Below, piece after piece: positions 39,039 to 48,048 of a stretch of DNA of 64,000 nucleotides. This DNA comes from Brevundimonas sp. NIBR10 (GTDB taxonomy: Bacteria > Pseudomonadota > Alphaproteobacteria > Caulobacterales > Caulobacteraceae), in contig NZ_CP115464.1 of assembly GCF_027912515.1 (NCBI RefSeq), positions 1,178,001 through 1,242,000 on the forward strand, read 5' to 3'. Both the position numbers and the translations under genes were made by a program. A model generated the notes under the pieces. That model saw only the letters and a program-made list of their open reading frames with translations, did not search any database and was not told where the DNA came from. Positions within the stretch are counted from its first letter, which is position 1. Each line of letters starts with the position of its first letter.

Positions 39039-41924
39039 TTACCGCACCCCCAGCCCCGCCGACCCAAGGTCCAGTTGCGACGACGGGATGATCACCAGGT
39101 CGGGGTGTTTGACGCGCAGTTGGTCGACGAACATCGACGATTCGCCGACCACCACGACATAGGCGCGCTCGGCCCCGAGGGTGGACCGGGCCACGGCCTG
39201 GAGGCTCTCGGGCGTCGTCGCCTCGATCTTGCCGGCATAGGCGGTGCTTTCGTCGAGCGGCAGGCCGTAGGTCACCGCGTCGGCGATGAAACCGCCGAGG
39301 CCCCCCGTCGTCTCGATGCCGCGCGAGAAGCCGCCCGTCAGGAAGGTCTCGCGATCCTTGACCGCCGTCTCGGTGACCGGTTCGGTGACCAGCCGGTCGA
39401 GTTCGGCCAGGACCAGATCGACGACCTCGGACGCGCTTTCGTTCTTGGTCTGGGTGGTGGCGGTCAGCAGGCCACCGTCACGGCGCGCGGCGACAGAGGC
39501 ATAGGCGCCGTAGCTGAGGCCCCGTTTGGCGCGGACCTCCTGGAACAGGTGACCGTTCTGGCCGCCGCCGATCACGGCACCCGCGACCGACAGGGGATAG
39601 AAGGCCGGGTCGCCCCGGCGCGGGCCGGGGACCGCCGCCGTCACCGCCGCCTGGCCTGAACCCGGCAGGTCGACGACGATCACGCGGGGCGGCAGGGGAG
39701 CAGCGGCGCGGGTCGGAGTGGTCGGAACCGCGCCTGTAGGCTTGGCCCAGCCGCCGAGCGTCTTCTGGGCGAAGGCGAAGCCTTCCTCCGCGGTCATGTT
39801 GCCGGTGATGATCAGGGCGGCGTTGTCGGGCCGCCACCAGCGCTGGTGAGAGGCGACGATCTCGTCGCGGGTCAGGGCGCCGAGCGAGGCGATCGTGCCC
39901 CCGGCCGGCGCGCCATAGGCGGCGTCGCCGTAAGCCACGCGGGCCAGGACCTGGGACGCGATCGGGCCGGGCTGGCGCAGGGCGACGCGCAGGGCGTTGA
40001 CGGCGCGGGTGCGCGAGCGCTCGACCTCGGCCGGATCGAAGGTCGGGCGCTGGACCACGTCGGCGAGGACGGCGCCCACGGCATCGGCGGAAGCCGTCGG
40101 GGCCGAGACGAACAGGCTGGTGGAATCCGCGCCTGCGCCTCCGCCGATGTTCGCCCCCAGGGCCTCCAGCGTCGAGGCGATCTCGGGTGCCGTGCGGCCA
40201 CCGGCACCTTGCGTGGCCAGGGCGGCGGTCATGGAGGCTAGGCCCGGCCGGTCGGCGGGATCGCCCGCCGCGCCGCCGTTGACGACGAGCTGGGCGTTCA
40301 TGATGGGCAGGTCGGTGGACCGGGCGACGATGACCCGCAGTCCGTTCGACAGGGTGCGCTCGGCGATCACCGGGGCCGCCATCGGCCGCGCGGCGACGGG
40401 CGTTGGCGCGGCCTGACGCTGGCCCTCGGGCAGCAGTTCGTTGGGCGGCAGGATGGCCGGGGGCACGGTCAGGAAGGCCGGCATGGGGGCGGGGTTGCGC
40501 CAGCCCGTCTGTTCGTCGAACGAGGGCGTGCCGGCCGGGGCCTGGCTCTGATCCAGATAGCGGGCCGATACGCGGGCGTTCTCGTTCAGATAGGTCCGGG
40601 CGACGCGCTGGACATCGGCGATGGTCACGGCCTTGATGGCGGCGATCCGCTCGTCAGCGGCCTTGGGGTCGTTCTGGGCGATCAGCACGCGGCCAAGGAT
40701 GAAGGCGCGGCCGGACGCGGTCTCGCGCTGGCGCAGGTCCGACGCGAGGATCTCGGTCTGAGCCTCGGCCAGTTCGGCGGCCGTGATGGGTTCGTTGCGG
40801 ATGCGGTCCAGTTCGAGGTTAAGCGCGGCCTCGGCGTCCTCGACGGCCTTGCCTTGCGCGACGATGACCTGGGCGATGATCGACCCGGCCTCTTCCTGGC
40901 CCTGAGCGCTCAGGAAGGCGGATGAGGCGAGCTGCTCGTCATAGACGAGCGCCTTGTACAGCCGCGAGCTCTCGCCGCGCGACATGACCGCCGACAGGAC
41001 TTCCAGTGCAGCGGTGTCGGCACTGGAATCGGCCACGCCCTGATAGATCGCCGCGACGGCGGGCAGGGGCACGTTGGGCGCATAGGCCACGACCGAGCGC
41101 GGGGCCGTGCGGGGTGCGACCGGGCGGCGGGCGAACTGCGGCACCGGGCGTTGGGGGTTGTCGATGTCGGTGAAATACTGATCGACCCAACGGTCCAGCT
41201 GGGCCGGATCGAAATTGCCCGAGACGATCAGGGTCGCGGTGGCGGGGCGGTAATAGGCCTCGTGGAAGGCCAGGGCGTCGGACAGTTGGGCCGAATCCAG
41301 CTCCTCGATCGAGCCGATGACGGAGCGGCGGTAGATGCTGTCGTCGAACGAATTGTCGCCGATCACGAACCGCCCGAACCGGCCATAGGGGGGCGCCAGG
41401 ACGTTCTGGCGCAGCTCTTCCTTGACGATCGACCGCTCGGCCTCGAACACGGCCTGATCGACGACCGGGCGGGCCATCCGCTCGGCATGGGTCCAAAGCA
41501 TCTGCTCCAGATACTGGGGCGGGACGGTCTCGTAGTAGTTGGTGAAATCCTGGCTGGTGGAGGCGTTGCGGGTGCCGCCGGCGTTCTCGACCATGGTCGA
41601 GATCATGCCGTAGGGCAGGTTGACGGTCTTTCGGCTGAGGATGTGTTCGAACAGGTGGGCGAAGCCCGAACGGCCTTGCGGATCGTCCTTGCCGCCGACG
41701 TCGTACCAGACCTGTATGGTGACGGTCCCGGCCGTCGGGTCGGGCATGGAATAGACGTTCAATCCGTTGCCAAGGGTCCGGTGCGCATATTCCAGTGGCG
41801 GCGGCGTCAGGGCCTCCAGCCGGGCGGAAGACTGTTGCGCCAAGGCTGGGGCGGCGAGACCCAAGCTCAGGGCGAGGACGGAGCAACCCACGGCGAGCGT
41901 GCGCGACAGGACGGGACGGATCAT
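39039..41924 (-). CDS. Secreted M16-family zinc peptidase (two-domain insulinase-like)
   Basis: The start at 41924 gives a signal peptide (MIRPVLSRTLAVGCSVLALSLGLAAPALAQ, cleavage near residue 30), with GGAG upstream; the frame extends to 41963. The 961-residue protein has two M16 halves. The first has the inverted zinc motif H90-L-F-E93-H94 and the distal Glu in AERSIVKEELRQN. The second (from about residue 510, GGAAGDPADRPGLASMTAAL) lacks HxxEH and is the inactive partner typical of the pitrilysin/processing-peptidase arrangement. It probably degrades peptides in the periplasm. It is a single gene, divergent from the small ORF at 42062. Confidence 0.93.
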   Translation of the reverse strand: MIRPVLSRTLAVGCSVLALSLGLAAPALAQQSSARLEALTPPPLEYAHRTLGNGLNVYSMPDPTAGTVTIQVWYDVGGKDDPQGRSGFAHLFEHILSRKTVNLPYGMISTMVENAGGTRNASTSQDFTNYYETVPPQYLEQMLWTHAERMARPVVDQAVFEAERSIVKEELRQNVLAPPYGRFGRFVIGDNSFDDSIYRRSVIGSIEELDSAQLSDALAFHEAYYRPATATLIVSGNFDPAQLDRWVDQYFTDIDNPQRPVPQFARRPVAPRTAPRSVVAYAPNVPLPAVAAIYQGVADSSADTAALEVLSAVMSRGESSRLYKALVYDEQLASSAFLSAQGQEEAGSIIAQVIVAQGKAVEDAEAALNLELDRIRNEPITAAELAEAQTEILASDLRQRETASGRAFILGRVLIAQNDPKAADERIAAIKAVTIADVQRVARTYLNENARVSARYLDQSQAPAGTPSFDEQTGWRNPAPMPAFLTVPPAILPPNELLPEGQRQAAPTPVAARPMAAPVIAERTLSNGLRVIVARSTDLPIMNAQLVVNGGAAGDPADRPGLASMTAALATQGAGGRTAPEIASTLEALGANIGGGAGADSTSLFVSAPTASADAVGAVLADVVQRPTFDPAEVERSRTRAVNALRVALRQPGPIASQVLARVAYGDAAYGAPAGGTIASLGALTRDEIVASHQRWWRPDNAALIITGNMTAEEGFAFAQKTLGGWAKPTGAVPTTPTRAAAPLPPRVIVVDLPGSGQAAVTAAVPGPRRGDPAFYPLSVAGAVIGGGQNGHLFQEVRAKRGLSYGAYASVAARRDGGLLTATTQTKNESASEVVDLVLAELDRLVTEPVTETAVKDRETFLTGGFSRGIETTGGLGGFIADAVTYGLPLDESTAYAGKIEATTPESLQAVARSTLGAERAYVVVVGESSMFVDQLRVKHPDLVIIPSSQLDLGSAGLGVR

Positions 41925-42061
41925 GGGGGGAACTCCGAAGGCGACGATCGCCGACCGTATCAACGCGGGGCGGATCGCAAAGTTACGTCGGTGTAATGTT
42001 TGATCAGGCTGCGGATTTCGGCGACGCTGGCCTCGTCCGCGATCGGGCGGTATCGTGACGC

Positions 42062-42481
42062 ATGACCCTGCGAACCCTCCGAGACCTGCCCGGCGTCGAC
42101 GACCTGGAACTCAAGGCGCTGATGAAGCCGCGCTTTGCCGACCCGGATGTGCCGGAGGGTCGCGACGAGATCGACGCCCTGTCGGTGGCCGTCTTCGGTC
42201 TTTCGCTGGATGCGGCGGAGGCGACCGTCCGCCCCGACGACTGGGACGGAATCGAAACCCTGTCGCCCGCCGATATGGCCGAGGCGTTCGAGGCCGAGGG
42301 GTGGGACGTCACCGACAAGCGACGGAAGCCGCTGCGTCTGCTGCCGCACCTGGCCCTGCCCCTGGCGCTGGCGCTGCGCGGGATCGCCGGCGAGTTGCCG
42401 TTCCATGCGGAGCCGGCGCAGGAACAGTCCGACTGGGGCTCCAGCCTGGCCGCCGACGCCAAGCGGTTCACCAAACGCTAG
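42062..42481 (+). CDS. Conserved-looking hypothetical protein upstream of lspA
   Basis: The 139-residue product has no signal peptide or recognisable domain. It is acidic in its first 100 residues (many D/E), with a short apolar segment RLLPHLALPLALALRGIAGELPF near 92-113, too short and interrupted to be a certain membrane helix. It ends basic (KRFTKR). The codon use is like its neighbours. It lies 43 bp before lspA on the same strand, so it may be co-transcribed with lspA. I do not recognise the family. Confidence 0.7.
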   Translation: MTLRTLRDLPGVDDLELKALMKPRFADPDVPEGRDEIDALSVAVFGLSLDAAEATVRPDDWDGIETLSPADMAEAFEAEGWDVTDKRRKPLRLLPHLALPLALALRGIAGELPFHAEPAQEQSDWGSSLAADAKRFTKR

Positions 42482-42524
42482 TGGTCTGGTCGTACCGCGA
42501 CGGCCCTGCTAACCAGCACGCCGC

Positions 42525-43082
42525 ATGACAGTTTCGACCCCGACCCCGCGTCTGAATATCCCCCGCATCGCCTGGGCCGCCTATGGCTTCGCCCTGGTGA
42601 TCATCGTTCTGGACCAGTTGACCAAGGCCTGGTTGATGAGTGCGGCGGGGGTCGATGACATTCGTATGGTGCCCGAGGGCTATCTGTTCGGTGTCGTCAT
42701 CCCGGGCGTCCTGAAGTTCACCTTCGTCCAGAACCAGGGCGTCAGCTTCGGCCTGTTCGGCGGGGGCGAGGCGCGCTGGCTGCTGAGCGTCTTTTCGGTC
42801 GCGGTCGCAGCGGGTCTGGCCTGGTGGGCGACCCAGGCGGACCGGCGGTTGCTGATCACCGCCATCGGCCTGGTCATCGGCGGGGCGCTGGGCAATGCGA
42901 TCGACCGGATCCGCTTCGGCTGGGTCATTGATTTCATCGACTTCTCGTCGACGGGCCTGTTCCCCTGGGTGTTCAATGTCGCCGACAGCGCCATCACCGT
43001 GGGCGTCATCCTGCTGATCCTCGACAGCGTCCTGTCGGAGCGAAAGACGGCTCAGGTTGGCGCGGCCCACGAAAAGGCGTAA
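42525..43082 (+). CDS. lspA: Lipoprotein signal peptidase (signal peptidase II)
   Basis: This inner-membrane aspartyl peptidase cleaves prolipoprotein signal peptides after lipidation. The 185-residue protein has four transmembrane helices (about 15-35, 64-98, 108-125 and 150-170). The catalytic pair is D136 (GWVIDFIDF) and D154 (FNVADSAITVG). The conserved GNAIDRIRFG loop sits between, and V-Q-N-Q-G-V-S-F-G-L marks the substrate-binding strand. The next gene encodes a lipoprotein with a LSLGAC lipobox, a likely client. Confidence 0.97.
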   Translation: MTVSTPTPRLNIPRIAWAAYGFALVIIVLDQLTKAWLMSAAGVDDIRMVPEGYLFGVVIPGVLKFTFVQNQGVSFGLFGGGEARWLLSVFSVAVAAGLAWWATQADRRLLITAIGLVIGGALGNAIDRIRFGWVIDFIDFSSTGLFPWVFNVADSAITVGVILLILDSVLSERKTAQVGAAHEKA

Positions 43083-43148
43083 TCAACCGCTCTTTGCCAT
43101 TTCGATCTGCGCAAACCCGCATCAGTCGGGCCGGAACCGAAGCGAACC

Positions 43149-43727
43149 ATGATGACCACCCGCACCCTCGTCCGTACCGGGATTGTTTCCCTGCTGGCCG
43201 TGTCCGCCCTGTCGCTGGGCGCCTGCCAGGGGATGCGCCAGTCGATCGGCCTGACCAAGGTCGTCCCCGACGAGTTCGTCACCGTCTCGACCGCCCCGCT
43301 CAGCGTGCCGCCGGAGTACGGCCTGCGCCCGCCGTCGCCCGGCCAGCCCCGGCCCCAGGAACTGGCCCCCGAGAGCGCGGCTCGCCAGATCCTGCTGGGT
43401 CAGCGCCAGTCGATCACCCGCACGCCGGGTGAACAGGCCCTGGTCACCGCCGCCGGCGCCGACCGGGCCGATCCTCTGGCCCGCTACGTCGTCGACGACG
43501 AGTTCGGTGACCTGACCCACAAGGAAGAGAGCTTCGCCAACCGCGTCATGTTCTGGCGCAAGGACGACGCGGCCTCCCAGGCCCCGACCACGGCCCAGAC
43601 CTCGACCGGTGCGGTGACAATCGACGCCGCGACCGAGAACGCCCGGCTCCAGGCCCTGACCGGCAACACCGCCGGCATCGCCATCCAGCCGCGCCGCTCC
43701 AGCGGGTTCAAGCTGCCGGGGCTTTAA
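43149..43727 (+). CDS. DUF3035 lipoprotein, BamF-like
   Basis: The 192-residue lipoprotein has a signal with lipobox L-S-L-G-A-C (Cys26 by the first ATG; a second ATG follows at once). The mature protein opens with GMRQSIGLTKVVPDEFVTVSTAPLSVPPEYGLRPPSPGQPRPQE, the hallmark of DUF3035. As I recall, this family includes BamF of the alphaproteobacterial beta-barrel assembly machine. The rest is low-complexity and proline- or glutamine-rich. Position directly after lspA is common in this lineage. The BamF link is from family knowledge, not direct evidence. Confidence 0.85.
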   Translation: MMTTRTLVRTGIVSLLAVSALSLGACQGMRQSIGLTKVVPDEFVTVSTAPLSVPPEYGLRPPSPGQPRPQELAPESAARQILLGQRQSITRTPGEQALVTAAGADRADPLARYVVDDEFGDLTHKEESFANRVMFWRKDDAASQAPTTAQTSTGAVTIDAATENARLQALTGNTAGIAIQPRRSSGFKLPGL

Positions 43728-43903
43728 GCCCGGGCCGCTTCGCGGTGCGCTAACGCCCGGCTCGCCCCCCGGTCCGATCCTCGACCGGCCGGAGGACAGG
43801 ATCTGCCTCGCTGCTTGAGCGCAGGCCGGCACGATATCGCTTGCCACCTGCAGGTGCGTCCTTATTGTAAACGGACCTGACGTTTCCTTTCCGGAGCGAG
43901 CCC

Positions 43904-44356
43904 GTGTCCGATTCCGCCACAGCCGATATCGCCACTCTGTCGGGGATCGCCCAGTTGCGTCTGGCGATGTCGGGCCAGGGCGTGATCGCGCCGATCGCCG
44001 AGACCGTGGGCTTTTCGCTGATCGAGGTCGAGGAAGGTCGCGTCGTGTTCGAGGCCACGCCGACCCGGGCCGTCTATAATCCGCTGGGAACGGTCCACGG
44101 CGGCTGGATGGCGACGGTGCTCGATTCGGCCTGCGGCTGCGTCGTCCATTCGATGCTCAGTCCCACCCAGGCCTATACGACGCTGGAGCTCAAGACCGTC
44201 TTCCACAAGGCGCTGACGGCCGGGACATCGGTGCGTGCCGTTGGCCGGATCGTCCAGATGGGCCGTCGCGCCGCCTTCTCCGAGGCCGACCTGCGGGGTC
44301 TGGACGGCAAGCTCTATGCGACGGCGACCTCGACCTGTCTGGTGATGGAGCGGTAG
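43904..44356 (+). CDS. PaaI-type hotdog-fold thioesterase
   Basis: The 150-residue protein, with GTG start and CGGAG upstream, has the PaaI/YbgC-like hotdog signature YNPLGTVHGGWMATVLDSACGCVVHSM (about 67-93), with the G-x-x-H-G-G helix and the catalytic-type Asp. A conserved VFHKALTAGTSVRAVGRIVQMGRR strand follows. Such enzymes hydrolyse aryl- or acyl-CoA thioesters. The substrate cannot be told from sequence. It ends at a strong terminator shared with the convergent rplT. Confidence 0.85.
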   Translation: MSDSATADIATLSGIAQLRLAMSGQGVIAPIAETVGFSLIEVEEGRVVFEATPTRAVYNPLGTVHGGWMATVLDSACGCVVHSMLSPTQAYTTLELKTVFHKALTAGTSVRAVGRIVQMGRRAAFSEADLRGLDGKLYATATSTCLVMER

Positions 44357-44367
44357 ACCGCACACGA

Positions 44368-44400
44368 AAACGCCCGCCCCGGAGACCGGGGCGGGCGTTT
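44368..44400. terminator. Bidirectional intrinsic terminator between thioesterase gene and rplT
   Basis: AAACGCCCGCCCCGG pairs with CCGGGGCGGGCGTTT around the loop AGA; there is a T run on one strand and the complementary A run on the other. It lies between convergent genes. Confidence 0.9.
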
Positions 44401-44422
44401 CAGATCGACAGACCGGACAGTC

Positions 44423-44776
44423 TTACGCCAGGGCGGCGCGGACCTTGTCGGCGATGGCCTTGAAGCCGGTTTCGTCGGCGGCGATCGCGGCCAGAACCTT
44501 GCGGTCCAGCTCGATGCCGGCCAGGCCCAGGCCATGGATGAACTGCGAGTAGGTGAAGCCTTCCTGACGGGCAGCGGCGTTGATACGCTGGATCCACAGG
44601 GCGCGGAAGTTGCGCTTGTTCGTGCGACGGTCGCGATAGGCGTATTGCCCGGCGCGGTCGACGGCGGCCTTGGCCGTGCGGATGGTGTTCTTGCGGCGAC
44701 CCGAGAAGCCCTTGGCCTGTTCGAGAACCTTCTTGTGGCGGGCGTGCGATACGACGCCCCTCTTTACGCGAGCCAT
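44423..44776 (-). CDS. rplT: 50S ribosomal protein L20
   Basis: L20 binds 23S rRNA early in 50S assembly. At 117 residues it is full length, with the family segments [36 protein letters not shown] at the basic N-terminus and [25 protein letters not shown] in the globular part. AAGGA lies 9 bases upstream. It follows rpmI after 120 bp as in the usual infC-rpmI-rplT order, but here infC is separated by an S9 peptidase gene. Confidence 0.98.
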   Translation of the reverse strand: MARVKRGVVSHARHKKVLEQAKGFSGRRKNTIRTAKAAVDRAGQYAYRDRRTNKRNFRALWIQRINAAARQEGFTYSQFIHGLGLAGIELDRKVLAAIAADETGFKAIADKVRAALA

Positions 44777-44896
44777 GTTTTTATTCCTTCGGAAGGGTCC
44801 CTAACGTTCACCGCGCGGCGGCTCACTTCTTGAGGGACTCCTGATTTCTGTTCAGTGCGACGGTGCGGTGTGGAGGTCAGTGCTGCTGCGCTACGC

Positions 44897-45094
44897 TTAC
44901 GCGTAGGGCATGTAGGACTTGATCTTCTTGGCGTCGGCGTCGGCCATGACCTTGGTGCCGCGGTTCTGACGGATGTATTTGGAGTTGTGGCTGATCAAGC
45001 GGTGACGCTTGCCCGCAACGCCGGACTTTACCTTGCCCGTCGCAGTGAAAGAAAAGCGCTTCTTGGCGCCCGACTTCGTCTTCAGTTTCGGCAT
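44897..45094 (-). CDS. rpmI: 50S ribosomal protein L35
   Basis: L35 is a small 50S component. From the internal ATG at 45094 the product is 65 residues ([25 protein letters not shown]...), the standard length; the longer frame from 45175 is leader DNA with a repeat element. It has the basic K-x-K-x-x-S-G-A-K-K-R-F pattern and the [12 protein letters not shown] segment. It is co-directional with rplT. It lies 176 bp from the S9 peptidase gene upstream, so it probably has its own promoter in that gap. Confidence 0.97.
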   Translation of the reverse strand: MPKLKTKSGAKKRFSFTATGKVKSGVAGKRHRLISHNSKYIRQNRGTKVMADADAKKIKSYMPYA

Positions 45095-45113
45095 TTTCAC
45101 TCTCATTTTGAGG

Positions 45114-45142
45114 GGGCTAACGCCCTTCGGGCTACTTGAGCC
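45114..45142. repeat. Short GGGCTA..GCTACTTGAGCC repeat, copy 1
   Basis: A run GGGCTAACGCCCTTCGGG followed by CTACTTGAGCC lies in the rpmI leader. A second, similar copy is at 57021-57050. Confidence 0.5.
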
Positions 45143-45270
45143 TGGAAGACGATAACCCGGTTCGAAAACCGCCAAGGCATGCCATTAGCCCGGCGGTTCG
45201 TAGGCGAAGGCGCGGCTAGTAGGCGAAACCACCCGCAAAGGCAAGCCGAGTCTGGCTCGAGGCCCCGTTT

Positions 45271-47241
45271 CTAGCGCGCAGGATTGTTCGCCTCCAGGAA
45301 CCGAACAGTCTCGGTGAGCATCCGGGTGCGGGTGTCGGCCCGCGATAGCCAGTGATCCTCGCCATCCAGTTCGATGAATTCATGCGGCTTGCCTGCGCGA
45401 CGCAGGGCGCTGGCCATGGACCGGCTCTGGGCGATCGGCACCACGACGTCATCGCGACCATGGATCAGAAGGATCGGCGCGTCGGCCGAGGCAGCCTGAT
45501 GGGCCGGAGAGCGGGCGTCCATCGACCGGTCACCGGGGCCGTCGCCGCCCATGAACCGGTTCCAGTAGCGCACGGTGCTGTTGTCGCGCCTTTCGCCGCG
45601 CTCGGCGGCATAGGCGACCATGTCGCGCAGGTCCGCCACCCCCGCCACCGAAACGGCGCAGCGATAGACGCCTGGATCCAGGGTGGCCCCGGCCAGCGCC
45701 GCATAGCCGCCGTAGCTGGCGCCGACGATGCAGACACGCTCTGGATCGATGATCCCCTGGGCGGCGAGATGGCGAACCCCGTCCGACAGGTCGGTCTGCA
45801 TCTTGCGGCCCCATTCGCCGTAGCCGGCCTCCATGAAGGCCCGGCCGTATCCTGTCGAGCCACGGAAGTTGACCTGGAGCACCGCATAGCCGCGCGAGGC
45901 CAGAGCCTGTGACCACCAGCCGAAGCCCAGGACGTCACGGCCGGCCGGCCCGCCGTGGGCCAGGACGACCAGGGGCAGATTGCGCTTTGCACCGCCCGGT
46001 GGCGTGGTCAGATAGCCGTGCAGATCCAGGCCGTCGGCGGCCTCGAACTCGATCGGCTGGACCTGGGCCACCTGGTCGGAGGCGATACCGGCATAGGCCC
46101 GTCCGACCGTCCGCATCTCGGCCGTCTCCAGGTCGATCAGCCGATAGGCGCCGGGATCGCCGGGGCCGCCGGTGTAGACCACGACCGTGCGCAGATCGTC
46201 GCTCCAACTGACCAGTTCGGGCGAGACGTTCGGCAGGGTCTGCTGGACGCTGGCCCACAGCACCGCTGCTGACTCGTCGGCGAAAACGTAACGGCGTCCC
46301 GTCGTCTCTACCCGGGTGGCCCCGATCATCCGCCGGGTAACCGGATGGAACAGCAGATTCTCCGGGTCGAACTCGAACCGCACGGGCCGCCAGGTGCCGG
46401 TGGCCATGTTGACGTCGAAGAACTCTGCGTCCTCACGGCCTTCGCGGTGCAGGTCCGGACGGTCTGCGGCGACGATCACGCTGTCGCCGGACATGCCCAG
46501 GCCGACCAGGGCGGGCTGATCCAGCGGTGCCGAGACCCGCCAGGTCTCGTTGAACCGGCCGTTCTGGCGCAGCAGCAGGCTCCAGGTCCGGGACCGTTCA
46601 TCATAGATGCTGCGGACCAGGCTGCGTCCGTCGTCGTCAAGAATGAAATCGTCGGTGTCGCGGGTCATGCCCTCGGCCTGGCGGGCACCGCCGGTGTCGG
46701 GATCGACGCGATACAGATCGAGCGCGCCCGGTGCCTGGAACGAGTGGGCCCTGACGAACATTTCGGGGCCGTCGTCGCCGGTCCGGATGCGCACCGAACT
46801 CAACAGGGCCGGAAACAGACTGCGGGTCGGCACCAGCATTCGGGCCACGCGGCGGCTTGTGATGTTGAAGATCTGGCCCATGAACAGTTCGCTTTTGGCC
46901 AGGCCGATCTGATGCAGGGTTTCGGTGCTGGAGGTGGTGATCAGCACCCGCTCCTCGTCGATCCATTCCACGTCGCGGACCTTGGCCGCGCCGACGCCGA
47001 TCGCGCCGAGGGGGCGGCCGGTCGTCAGGTCGACCATCGCCAGGCGCCGCTCTTCGCCGATCACGGTGACGAAGGCGATCCGGTCACCCGACGGCGACAA
47101 CTGCACCAGTTCGGTCCCCGGCAAGGCGCCGTAGGCAGACAGCGGCGGAGGCGCAGGCTGCTGCGCCAGGCCGGGCCCGGCCGCCGGGATCGTCGCCAGC
47201 GCCAGACAAAGCAGGGTTCTTCGCCAGAACCGACCCATCAT
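45271..47241 (-). CDS. Secreted S9-family (prolyl oligopeptidase-type) serine peptidase
   Basis: The 656-residue protein has a signal peptide (RTLLCLALATIPAAGPGLAQQ, cleavage near residue 27). Residues 40-390 form a beta-propeller-like region of repeated strands. Residues 400-656 are the alpha/beta-hydrolase catalytic domain: oxyanion HGGP near 430, nucleophile S509 in GASYGGY, D597/D598 in HGRDDVVVP and H630 in GEDHWLS. This matches dipeptidyl/acylaminoacyl peptidases. It sits between infC and rpmI on the same strand, with an intrinsic terminator separating it from infC, so it is inserted in what is usually a continuous translation operon. Confidence 0.92.
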   Translation of the reverse strand: MMGRFWRRTLLCLALATIPAAGPGLAQQPAPPPLSAYGALPGTELVQLSPSGDRIAFVTVIGEERRLAMVDLTTGRPLGAIGVGAAKVRDVEWIDEERVLITTSSTETLHQIGLAKSELFMGQIFNITSRRVARMLVPTRSLFPALLSSVRIRTGDDGPEMFVRAHSFQAPGALDLYRVDPDTGGARQAEGMTRDTDDFILDDDGRSLVRSIYDERSRTWSLLLRQNGRFNETWRVSAPLDQPALVGLGMSGDSVIVAADRPDLHREGREDAEFFDVNMATGTWRPVRFEFDPENLLFHPVTRRMIGATRVETTGRRYVFADESAAVLWASVQQTLPNVSPELVSWSDDLRTVVVYTGGPGDPGAYRLIDLETAEMRTVGRAYAGIASDQVAQVQPIEFEAADGLDLHGYLTTPPGGAKRNLPLVVLAHGGPAGRDVLGFGWWSQALASRGYAVLQVNFRGSTGYGRAFMEAGYGEWGRKMQTDLSDGVRHLAAQGIIDPERVCIVGASYGGYAALAGATLDPGVYRCAVSVAGVADLRDMVAYAAERGERRDNSTVRYWNRFMGGDGPGDRSMDARSPAHQAASADAPILLIHGRDDVVVPIAQSRSMASALRRAGKPHEFIELDGEDHWLSRADTRTRMLTETVRFLEANNPAR

Positions 47242-47300
47242 CCCCGAACTCCCCCGCTACCCGGACGCAACCGTAACGCGCGGTGACCGGCCCGCAAACG

Positions 47301-47328
47301 AAAAACGCCCCGGCGCGGGCCGGGGCGT
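47301..47328 (-). terminator. Intrinsic terminator after infC
   Basis: On the minus strand ACGCCCCGGC pairs with GCCGGGGCGT around a 4-base loop, followed by five T. It lies just after the infC stop and before the S9 peptidase gene, ending infC transcription. Confidence 0.85.
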
Positions 47329-47355
47329 CTGTATCGATCGGACGGTGATCCGGTC

Positions 47356-47877
47356 CTACTTCGGGGCCAGGATCATGATCATCTGGCGGCCTTCCATGCG
47401 GGGCGCATATTCGACCTTGGCGATCTCGTCGAAGTCGGCCTGGACCTTGTTCAACAGCTTCATGCCCAGCTCGGGGTGGGCCATTTCGCGACCGCGGAAC
47501 CGCAGGGTCACCTTGACCTTGTCGCCCTCGTCGAAGAAGCGATGCATGGCCTTGGCCTTCACCTCATAGTCGTGGACGTCGATGTTGGGACGCAGCTTGA
47601 TTTCCTTGAGCTCGACGACCTTCTGGCGCTTCCTGGCCTCGGCCTTCTTCTTCTGCTCCTGGAAACGGAACTTGCCGTAGTCGAGGATCTTGGCCACCGG
47701 CGGTTCGGAGGTGGACACGATCTGAACCAGGTCCATGCCGGCCTCTTCGGCGGCTTCCAGCGCGGCGGACGTCGGCATGACGCCCTGCTTTTCGCCGTTC
47801 TGATCGATGAGCAGAACGCGCGGCGCGCGGATATCGTGGTTCATGGGGGGGCCATCCTTGACGGGCGGCTGGTTCAT
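47356..47877 (-). CDS. infC: Translation initiation factor IF-3
   Basis: IF-3 binds the 30S subunit and checks start codons. The 173-residue reading frame includes an N-terminal domain ([38 protein letters not shown]), the linker [18 protein letters not shown], and a C-terminal domain ([43 protein letters not shown]) ending [19 protein letters not shown]. An internal ATG at 47844 has AAGGA upstream at about 10 bases and is an equally good start; the longer start has no clear ribosome site. Non-AUG starts are known for this gene elsewhere and cannot be excluded. Confidence 0.95.
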   Translation of the reverse strand: MNQPPVKDGPPMNHDIRAPRVLLIDQNGEKQGVMPTSAALEAAEEAGMDLVQIVSTSEPPVAKILDYGKFRFQEQKKKAEARKRQKVVELKEIKLRPNIDVHDYEVKAKAMHRFFDEGDKVKVTLRFRGREMAHPELGMKLLNKVQADFDEIAKVEYAPRMEGRQMIMILAPK

Positions 47878-48048
47878 CGGACGGCGAATGAGCGTCGTTT
47901 CCTTGTGTGGATGAAGGGTCTGGATAGTCTGAACGTCGGTCGTGCAGGGGTCAGCGCGCGGTCTGGCGCCGCGTTCCCCAAGGGGCGCTATATGCGCTCG
48001 AAGACGCCGATTTACAAGGCGGACCGGTGTAGGCCGGGGGTGATGGGC

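Noticed and set aside
43750..44058. 102-codon minus-strand ORF across the thioesterase start
   Set aside because: No ribosome site or domain, overlaps the start of the hotdog thioesterase, and codon pattern is that of a shadow.
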